12,425 bases of DNA, from the NCBI GenBank assembly GCA_016872125.1, contig VHBD01000029.1, forward strand, positions 1 through 12,425, in the 5' to 3' direction. The DNA comes from Sphingomonadales bacterium (GTDB lineage Bacteria > Bacteroidota > Bacteroidia > UBA7662). The position numbers and the translations under genes were made by a program. Below, in pieces: positions 7,410 through 12,425 of this stretch. Under the pieces are notes generated by a model. That model saw only the letters and a program-made list of their open reading frames with translations, was not told where the DNA came from and made no database searches. The stretch's first letter is position 1; the number at the start of each line of letters is the position of its first letter.

Positions 7410-8378
7410 TCAAGAGACCGTTTGCTTCAGTGACTCGTGAATTTGTGCCAGGGTGACAGGATGGGTACCTGAACGCTCGCAGGCCAAACCACCGCACAAA
7501 TTGGCTAATGAGGCAATATCGGCCGACCCAAGCCCCAAGGCCAAAGCACAGGCAGCAGCGGCAATGACGGAATCTCCTGCACCGCATACATCGACCACGT
7601 TGCGGGGATGCCCCTCTTGTCGAAAGAAACCATGCTCGTCCGATACCGCCACACCTTGATCACCTAAAGTCACCATCAAGATCCTGCACCCCAAACGATC
7701 CCTCGTCTCCTGGCAAGCCATCTGCAAGTCATCTCCTTCCAAAGACAATTTCCTTCCCATGGCCTCGGACAATTCCTTGAGGTTAGGTTTGAACAAATCA
7801 ACCCCCTGAAATAACCAGAATTGATCCTTTTTAGGATCCACGGCCACAGGAACCTGGTATTGTTTACACAAGGTTAGGATAGACTGGATATTGCGGGGGT
7901 TGAAATAGCCTTTTTCGTAATCCTGCAATACAACGGCGTGGCACCCACGCAATACCTCGCCCAAAACATCCAATTGCCTTGCTATCAATTCTTCAGAGAC
8001 CTGAATCCTGCTTTCGTGATCGACCCGCAAAAGATGCCTGGAGCCATGGAGGTAACGGGTTTTGTGGGTCGTGGGATAATCTCCCAATTCCATTAGGCCA
8101 TTAACAGCAATATGATTTTGTTGCAACAAATCCCGAATGATGCTTCCCTCGGAATCCTTACCGATCCATCCGGTAAGTTTAGCTTGCCCGCCTAATCCCA
8201 TGATATTCAATGCGACATTGGCCGCACCCCCGGCATGGTCCACTCGATTTTCCCAATCCAGGACCTCTACTGGAGCCTCAGGGGATTGTCGTCTGACGGT
8301 CCCCGTGCAATAGGTGTCCAGCATTAAGTCGCCAGCAACCGCTAAGTGAATACGGTCAAAGTCAGGAACCTTGATCAA
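7410..8378 (-). CDS. rfaE1: D-glycero-beta-D-manno-heptose-7-phosphate kinase (PfkB family, RfaE domain I)
   Basis: A 322-residue ribokinase-family (PfkB) sugar kinase closest to the kinase half of E. coli HldE. It would phosphorylate heptose-7-phosphate at C1 in the ADP-heptose pathway for LPS inner core. Visible signatures are GDLMLDTY (16-23), SPEAPVEVL (32-40), GGAANVALNI (50-59), DYEKGYF (153-159), FKPNLKE (196-202) and the ATP-site/catalytic DVCGAGDSVIA (263-273), with D269 as the expected base; E. coli HldE has T in place of C in this motif. The adenylyltransferase domain of bifunctional HldE is absent, so that step must be encoded elsewhere. The start is a TTG 17 bases inside the 3' end of the aminotransferase gene; no ATG or GTG is available before GDLML, where the only Met is already inside the conserved motif. 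This overlap suggests translational coupling. Confidence 0.88.
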   Translation of the reverse strand: MIKVPDFDRIHLAVAGDLMLDTYCTGTVRRQSPEAPVEVLDWENRVDHAGGAANVALNIMGLGGQAKLTGWIGKDSEGSIIRDLLQQNHIAVNGLMELGDYPTTHKTRYLHGSRHLLRVDHESRIQVSEELIARQLDVLGEVLRGCHAVVLQDYEKGYFNPRNIQSILTLCKQYQVPVAVDPKKDQFWLFQGVDLFKPNLKELSEAMGRKLSLEGDDLQMACQETRDRLGCRILMVTLGDQGVAVSDEHGFFRQEGHPRNVVDVCGAGDSVIAAAACALALGLGSADIASLANLCGGLACERSGTHPVTLAQIHESLKQTVS

Positions 8379-9615
8379 GGGAATTTTGGGAAAGTAAATG
8401 TTGAAAGGCTAAGCGAATTCGCGCTACAGCTTCTTTGATTTGGGCTTCCGAACAGGCTATGGATAAGCGTATGCATTCCGGTGAGCCAAAGGCGTCTCCG
8501 GATACCGTCGCAACCCTTGCCTCTTCCAGGAGGAATTCGGTCAACCGTTCAGCATTACCTATAGGTTTACCTTGCCAGATTGCTCCAAACCAGGACGAAA
8601 TGTTGGGAAATAGGTAAAAGGCGCCGTCCGGCATCGGGCAATCCCAGCCAGGGAGATCGGCAGTTTCGGCTATGGCCAAATCTCTGCGCTCACGAAACGC
8701 ATCGCACATGCGTTGGGTATCAACCATGGGGCCTTGAAGGGCGGCCAGTGCAGCCCGCTGCGCAATCGAGCAAGTGGCCGAGGTGAACTGCCCTTGGAGT
8801 TTCACGCAGGCGTTGGCCACTTCAAGGGGCGCCACTGCGTAACCTAATCGCCACCCTGTCATGGCAAATCCCTTGGACATGCCGTTCACCACGACCGTAC
8901 GATCGGCCATCCCTGGGCATTGGACCATACTGCAATGCGATCCTTCAAAACGTATATGTTCGTAGATCTCGTCCGAAACCACCAGAATTCCGGGATGTTT
9001 TCGTAACACAACAGCCCAAGCCTCCAACTCCTCCCTTTGAAGGACTGCACCGCTGGGATTACAGGGTGACGAATAGAGGAGCATCCGTGTCCGCGGTGTG
9101 ATGGCTGCCTCCAAAGCCTCTGCGCTGATTTTATAACCGGATTCTGCACCGGAAGGCAGAATAACCGCTTTGGCCTCGGCCATTTGAATCATCCCTGTAT
9201 AACTCACCCAGTAGGGTGCCGGTAGCAGAACCTCATCCTCCGGATTGAGGACCGCCATCAAAACATTGATCAAACTTTGTTTAGCTCCTGTGCTGAAAAG
9301 AATTTGTTCAGGACTAACCTTCCATTGCAGGTCTTGGTCCATTTTTTTAACCACCGCTTTTCTCAAATCGGCATAACCTGCAACGGGAGTGTAACGCGAA
9401 TAATTTTCGTGGATGGCTTGACAAGCAGCTTCTTGAATATGAGCCGGGGTATCAAAATCCGGTTCACCCAAGCTCAAATTGATGATTTCAAAACCCTGTT
9501 CGGTCAAGGCCCGGCTACGGGCGGCCATGGCCAGGGTTTGGGATTCTTCCAATTCAGCAACTCGCTTGGAGGTCCATTGAAGTGGTTCGGCGATGGGTAA
9601 AGGTTGGCCAGGCAT
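8362..9615 (-). CDS. PLP-dependent aminotransferase, class I (aspartate aminotransferase-like)
   Basis: A 417-residue fold-type I aminotransferase, closest to the Ibeta aspartate/prephenate aminotransferase group. It would transfer an amino group between aspartate (or a related amino acid) and 2-oxoglutarate in the cytoplasm. The PLP lysine is K248 in NGMSKGFAMTGWRLGY. Other conserved positions are NLSLGEPDFDTP (46-57), YTPVAGYADLR (75-85), STGAKQSL (108-115), the N186 loop SSPCNPSGA, D215 and Y218 in SDEIYEH, R256, and R383 in IRLSIA, which would bind the substrate carboxylate. Length fits the family, with a short leader of about 15 residues before the conserved start region. The ATG at 9615 follows the ung stop by 3 bases, and its own 3' end overlaps rfaE1. 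Exact substrate is not settled by the sequence; aspartate is the likeliest. Confidence 0.92.
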   Translation of the reverse strand: MPGQPLPIAEPLQWTSKRVAELEESQTLAMAARSRALTEQGFEIINLSLGEPDFDTPAHIQEAACQAIHENYSRYTPVAGYADLRKAVVKKMDQDLQWKVSPEQILFSTGAKQSLINVLMAVLNPEDEVLLPAPYWVSYTGMIQMAEAKAVILPSGAESGYKISAEALEAAITPRTRMLLYSSPCNPSGAVLQREELEAWAVVLRKHPGILVVSDEIYEHIRFEGSHCSMVQCPGMADRTVVVNGMSKGFAMTGWRLGYAVAPLEVANACVKLQGQFTSATCSIAQRAALAALQGPMVDTQRMCDAFRERRDLAIAETADLPGWDCPMPDGAFYLFPNISSWFGAIWQGKPIGNAERLTEFLLEEARVATVSGDAFGSPECIRLSIACSEAQIKEAVARIRLAFQHLLSQNSLDQGS

Positions 9616-9618
9616 TGC

Positions 9619-10338
9619 TCAAAGATATGATGAGAGAAAGCGATTGGCCTTGGAAAAGTGCCTGCAATTGAGGAAACCCCGGTAAGCCGAGAGGGGTGAA
9701 GGGTGGGGAGCGGTAAGCATGAGATGATGGGCAGAGTTTTCTTGGGCAAGTTGGCCTGCATGATGCCTTTGAGCCTCCTTGCCCCAAAGCATCCATACCA
9801 GGCCTTGCCGAGAAGACTGCAAAGTATGGATGACGTATTCGGTCCACAGTGACCAACCCCACGACCGGTGAGCGCCCGGACAGCCATCTTCCACGGTGAG
9901 CACATCATTCATCAGAAGAACACCCTGCCCGGCCCAGGCCTCCAGATCACCTGTGCCCCAATCAACTGGACTGTTCATAAGGGATTCCAAGCCTTCGACT
10001 CGGCATGCAAGCCGGTCATTTTCGACAGCTTTTTGAATATTACGCAAAGAGGGGGGATGGGCTTGACTCTGATCCACCGCAAAGGCCAAACCATTCGCCT
10101 GATCAGGCCCGTGATAAGGATCTTGGCCCAGAATCACCACCCGTACCGCCTCGGGTTGCACGAGTTCGAAAGCCCTGAACAAGCGCGATGAATGAGGGTA
10201 GATTTTCTTCCCAGCGTCCAGGGCTTGGCGAAGATTTCCCAATGGCTTTCGGAGCAGGTTCATGCCCGGGTTTTCAAGGAAATTTTCCCAGGATGGGGGG
10301 AAGTTGATTTCTGGAATTGGACGCTTCAGCTTAATCAA
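9619..10338 (-). CDS. ung: Uracil-DNA glycosylase, family 1
   Basis: A 239-residue family 1 UDG that removes uracil from DNA to begin base excision repair. The catalytic water-activating motif GQDPYHGPDQANGLAF spans 71-86 with D73; the uracil-specificity Asn is N144 in LLMNDVLTVE; the DNA-intercalation loop HPSPLSAYRGF (212-222) carries catalytic H212. The segment 108-130, between the PSLRNIQKAVEN helix and DLEAWAGQG, is about 12 residues longer than my recollection of the E. coli enzyme. The start is a TTG; the SWENFL segment at 16-21 aligns with the TWHDVL start region of E. coli Ung, and M26 lies beyond it, so a later start would lose conserved sequence. The gene follows dnaB by 25 bases and precedes the aminotransferase by 3. 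Confidence 0.94.
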   Translation of the reverse strand: MIKLKRPIPEINFPPSWENFLENPGMNLLRKPLGNLRQALDAGKKIYPHSSRLFRAFELVQPEAVRVVILGQDPYHGPDQANGLAFAVDQSQAHPPSLRNIQKAVENDRLACRVEGLESLMNSPVDWGTGDLEAWAGQGVLLMNDVLTVEDGCPGAHRSWGWSLWTEYVIHTLQSSRQGLVWMLWGKEAQRHHAGQLAQENSAHHLMLTAPHPSPLSAYRGFLNCRHFSKANRFLSSYL

Positions 10339-10363
10339 GGAATAATTAGCTATTGCTTGGGGG

Positions 10364-11890
10364 TTAGAAAGGAGGAGCCTCGCTTTCCATATCGTTCAAC
10401 CGCGAAGGAAAGGTTCGATCGCCACCACCGTAGGGGTCATTGGGTTCGTGTGGCTCGCGACGACCCAAGGCCGAATCATGGCCTCCCCCAAAGGGTCCCG
10501 GATTGACAAATCGGGCAAAGCGCTCTTGGAAGCGCAAATCAATTTCGCCGGTTTGGCCGTTACGGTGTTTGGCAACAATGATTTGTGCCTGATCCGGATA
10601 CGATTCCCCTTCCATCTTGTAGTAGTCGGGTCGGTAAATAAACATCACCATATCGGCATCTTGTTCAATGGCCCCGGATTCTCGTAAATCAGATAACATT
10701 GGTTTTTTGTTACCACCGCGAACTTCGACCTGGCGGCTTAACTGACTCAAGGCAATTACAGGGATATCAAGCTCCTTGGCTAAGGCCTTCAGGCCTCTGG
10801 AAATGGAGGCGATGACCTGTTCGCGGTTCATTCCGGAGGCATCGTTGGAGCCACCGCCCATCAATTGGAGGTAATCAATTACAATAAGTTGTATATTGTG
10901 TTGCGATTTCAGTCGTCTCGCTTTGGCGCGAAGTTCAAAGAGGGTTAGTTGCGGCGTATCGTCAATGAACAGCGGGGCCCTGGTCAAGGTGTCCGTTCTG
11001 CTGGTCAATTGAATCCACTCGTGGTTTGCAAGTTTGCCTTTTTTGAGTTTCTCGCCCTCAATTTCCGTTTCGGCGGCAAGCAATCGGTTGATCAATTCAA
11101 TCCCGGACATTTCAAGAGAGAAGAAGGCGACCCCTTGCTGATAATCAACGGCTGCATTGCGGGCAATTCCAAGGACAAATGCCGTCTTACCCATACCCGG
11201 TCTGGCGGCAATAATGTTAAGGCTACCCTTTTGCCAGCCGGAAGTTAGGCGATCCAAGGCTGTAAACCCGGAGGGAATTCCCGATAAGCCATCGCCTTGC
11301 TTGGAAATGGCTTCGATTTGTTTAATAGCTTTCTGCACCAGGTTTTGGATGCCATCTCCGTTACGACGAATGTTACGATCAGCGATTCCAAAGAGGCGAG
11401 TTTCGCAACGGTCCAGCAATTCGAAAACATCAACGGTATCATCGAATGCTTCGGTGCCCATCTCGCCTGAAAGGTGAATGAGTTCCCGGAGGATGAATTT
11501 CTCCAGGAGTAGTCGTGCGTGGAATTCAATGTTGGCAGCAGAACTGACTCTGTTGGTGAGTTCGGTGAGGTAAAAGGGTCCGCCAATTTCTTCAAGGCGT
11601 CCAATGGACCTTAGTTCTTGGGTTACAGTGAGTAGATCCACAGGCTCGGACTTCTCGAAGAGGGAACGAACGGCTTCGAAAGTCCATCGATTTTTGTCGT
11701 GGTAGAACACCTCGGGATGGAGCAGGTCAATGATCTGGGACAAGGCTTCTTTTTCGAGTAATAGGGCTCCCAAAACTGCCTGCTCAATCTCGATGGCTTG
11801 CGGTGGTATTTTTCCCATCCCTACCGGAAGAGAGCTGAGGTTGCCACGGGTTAGACCGCGTTTCTTGAGCAGGTTGTTCGAACTTTCCAT
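10364..11890 (-). CDS. dnaB: Replicative DNA helicase DnaB
   Basis: The 508-residue hexameric 5'-3' replicative helicase. The N-terminal primase-interacting domain begins at KIPPQAIEIEQAVLGALLL (27-45). The RecA-like motor has Walker A in ARPGMGKTA (229-237, K235), Walker B in LIVIDYLQLM (335-344, D339), SQLSRQVE (382-389), LRESGAIEQDAD (402-413) and the arginine-finger region KHRNGQTGEIDLRF (441-454). No intein or insertion interrupts the motor. After about residue 463 comes a Gly/Pro-rich, probably disordered tail ending in MESEAPPF, which resembles the acidic tip of SSB. The ATG start gives a 24-residue leader before GKIPPQ, normal for this phylum. It is the first gene of the five-gene minus-strand block, and the intergenic region upstream holds two DnaA-box-like sequences. 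Confidence 0.97.
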   Translation of the reverse strand: MESSNNLLKKRGLTRGNLSSLPVGMGKIPPQAIEIEQAVLGALLLEKEALSQIIDLLHPEVFYHDKNRWTFEAVRSLFEKSEPVDLLTVTQELRSIGRLEEIGGPFYLTELTNRVSSAANIEFHARLLLEKFILRELIHLSGEMGTEAFDDTVDVFELLDRCETRLFGIADRNIRRNGDGIQNLVQKAIKQIEAISKQGDGLSGIPSGFTALDRLTSGWQKGSLNIIAARPGMGKTAFVLGIARNAAVDYQQGVAFFSLEMSGIELINRLLAAETEIEGEKLKKGKLANHEWIQLTSRTDTLTRAPLFIDDTPQLTLFELRAKARRLKSQHNIQLIVIDYLQLMGGGSNDASGMNREQVIASISRGLKALAKELDIPVIALSQLSRQVEVRGGNKKPMLSDLRESGAIEQDADMVMFIYRPDYYKMEGESYPDQAQIIVAKHRNGQTGEIDLRFQERFARFVNPGPFGGGHDSALGRREPHEPNDPYGGGDRTFPSRLNDMESEAPPF

Positions 11891-11992
11891 GCCACAAACT
11901 TAATCTTTTCTTCAAGGTCGTTTTTTGTTATTTCCATTTCTTTTGAGGGAATCATTCCACAAGCTGTTTTTGAAGGTGAACAAATGGTTGTT

Positions 11993-12030
11993 GGCCGTGG
12001 ATAATCCATTGAAACCAGTTCAAAACGGCC
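11993..12030. repeat. Nested inverted repeats between the DnaA-box-like sites
   Basis: The outer arms are GGCCGT (11993-11998) and ACGGCC (12025-12030). The inner arms are TTGAA (12009-12013) and TTCAA (12019-12023) around a 5-base loop. The centres differ by about 4 bases, so a folded form would have an asymmetric internal loop. The outer left arm runs into the first DnaA-box-like site. It is not followed by a T-run and does not look like a terminator. It may be a regulator site or chance. Confidence 0.35.
11996..12004 (-). promoter_or_regulatory. DnaA-box-like 9-mer (TTATCCACG)
   Basis: The plus strand reads CGTGGATAA; on the minus strand this is TTATCCACG, one mismatch (last base) from the consensus TTATCCACA. 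It has the same orientation as the perfect box at 12038-12046 and lies exactly 42 bases from it. With flanking bases the two share GTGGATAAyCC. A weak site on its own. Confidence 0.4.
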
Positions 12031-12039
12031 TTAATCTTG
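12009..12039 (+). promoter_or_regulatory. Candidate promoter for the FAD dehydrogenase gene
   Basis: TTG at 12009-12011, 20 bases, then TAATCTTG at 12032-12039, one mismatch from TAnnTTTG. Transcription would begin near 12044-12047, leaving a leader of about 60 bases before the ATG at 12104. The -7 element shares two bases with the perfect DnaA box, so DnaA bound there could block it. Motif evidence only. Confidence 0.35.
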
Positions 12040-12046
12040 TGGATAA
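12038..12046 (-). promoter_or_regulatory. DnaA box, perfect consensus (TTATCCACA)
   Basis: The plus strand reads TGTGGATAA, the exact reverse complement of the DnaA-box consensus TTATCCACA. By simple counting, a given 9-mer is expected about 0.1 times on both strands of a window this size, and this one falls in the short gap upstream of the helicase gene. It overlaps the last two bases of a candidate -7 element for the rightward gene. Confidence 0.55.
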
Positions 12047-12103
12047 CCCTGCATTAACAGCATGTGCTCACCTAGGGCCTTTGGGATGCAATTTTGGGTC
12101 AAA

Positions 12104-12425
12104 ATGAGTATTCACGAAATTTATCTGAATCCTGCAGAGGCCTATGCTCCCCATACGTTAGGCTATCCCAACCTTCAAGCGCTAATTGAGGATCGGTATG
12201 CTTCCGAGATTTCAGGGGGCTTGACCATTTTGCGCCGCAGCTTGGATGCAAGGGGATCAGGGGCCAGGGCTTTGATACGATTTGCCTCCTCTTCCAGCCT
12301 AGAGGCCACCAAGGGCCGTGGACTTCCCTTTGTTCCTCAGCATTTAGGACCCAATGCCCCTGAATTGCACATCGTAGGGGCTGGCCCGGCGGGGATTTTT
12401 GCGGCATTGCGTTGTTTGGAACATG
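12104..12425 (+). CDS. FAD-dependent dehydrogenase, COG2509-like, 3' end missing
   Basis: 107 residues are visible before the right edge. A leader domain of about 86 residues contains TILRRSLDARGSGARALIRF (41-60), matching the SIDAR-type motif that marks the N-terminal domain of COG2509 proteins (uncharacterised FAD-dependent dehydrogenases). It is followed by the dinucleotide-binding HIVGAGPAGIFAALRCLE (89-106) with the GxGxxG turn at 92-97. Its substrate is unknown in the family. I chose the ATG at 12104 because MSIHEIYLNPAEA matches the usual start and an A-rich run precedes it; in-frame ATGs at 12086 and 12062 would add 6 or 14 residues with no family match. It is divergent from dnaB. The rest of the enzyme (C-terminal FAD/NAD domain) is outside the window, so completeness cannot be judged. 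Confidence 0.8.
   Translation, partial: MSIHEIYLNPAEAYAPHTLGYPNLQALIEDRYASEISGGLTILRRSLDARGSGARALIRFASSSSLEATKGRGLPFVPQHLGPNAPELHIVGAGPAGIFAALRCLEH

Larger units (their letters stand above)
11891..12103. promoter_or_regulatory. Divergent intergenic regulatory region, dnaB / FAD dehydrogenase
   Basis: This 213-base gap is the largest non-coding stretch here. The part next to dnaB (about 11900-11945) is AT-rich with a strong pyrimidine bias on the plus strand. The middle holds two same-orientation DnaA-box-like sequences, an inverted repeat between them and a candidate promoter for the rightward gene. I see no tRNA, terminator or riboswitch. It could be a plain divergent promoter region, a DnaA-controlled one, or part of an origin; the first is the default. 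Confidence 0.5.

Noticed and set aside
11895..11902. Exact TAnnTTTG match (TAAGTTTG on the minus strand) just before the dnaB start
   Set aside because: Transcription would begin at or after the ATG, which would need a leaderless mRNA, and no TTG -33 element lies 17-23 bases upstream. Probably chance in an AT-rich stretch.
12062..12103. Upstream in-frame ATGs (12062, 12086) as the FAD dehydrogenase start
   Set aside because: The added residues (MCSPRAFG and MQFWVK) do not match the family, while the ATG at 12104 gives the usual N-terminal pattern.
2380..12425. Frequent AAGGCC/GGCCAA words across the window as a repeat or uptake signal
   Set aside because: They fall in coding frames and follow from preferred Lys AAG, Ala GCC and Gly/Leu codons; I saw no regular spacing or longer shared core.

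Overview
The window reads as a chromosomal segment of a member of the Bacteroidota. The lines of evidence are a TPR-CHAT protein of the type common there, a KtrB/TrkH with the four-helix N-terminal extension usual in that phylum, start codons without a clear Shine-Dalgarno sequence, and matches to the Bacteroidota promoter form (TTG, about 20 bases, then TAnnTTTG). Most genes are by eye near 50% GC; the first gene is clearly more AT-rich. I cannot name the genus. Nearly every base is coding, and the only sizeable gap is 11891-12103. There is no rRNA, tRNA, CRISPR array, insertion sequence or phage gene that I can see.

Layout. 1-2367 (+): the 3' part of a TPR-CHAT caspase-like protease gene, cut by the window edge. 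2380-4200 (-): a queA-terC pair (tRNA queuosine synthesis, then a TerC-family membrane metal transporter), convergent with the CHAT gene over a 12-base gap. 4271-5542 (+): a MacB/FtsX-type ABC permease, divergent from queA with candidate promoters for both in the shared gap, and convergent with the next block. 5556-11890 (-): five tightly packed genes transcribed dnaB, ung, PLP aminotransferase, rfaE1 (heptose-7-phosphate kinase), ktrB (K+ channel subunit). 12104-12425 (+): the 5' end of a COG2509-type FAD-dependent dehydrogenase, divergent from dnaB and cut by the right edge.

How the genes relate. The content is mostly housekeeping: replication (DnaB), uracil repair (Ung), amino-acid transamination, LPS heptose supply (RfaE1), potassium uptake (KtrB), tRNA modification (QueA) and probable Mn2+/metal export (TerC). 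The dnaB-to-ktrB block has junctions of 25, 3, -17 and 51 bases, so it is probably one transcription unit. I did not find a convincing wholly new multi-gene system. The best leads are a pair of DnaA-box-like sequences exactly 42 bases apart in the dnaB/FAD-dehydrogenase intergenic region, an SSB-like acidic tip at the DnaB C-terminus, the catalytically intact TPR-CHAT protease at the left edge with different base composition, and a His/Asp-rich loop in TerC.
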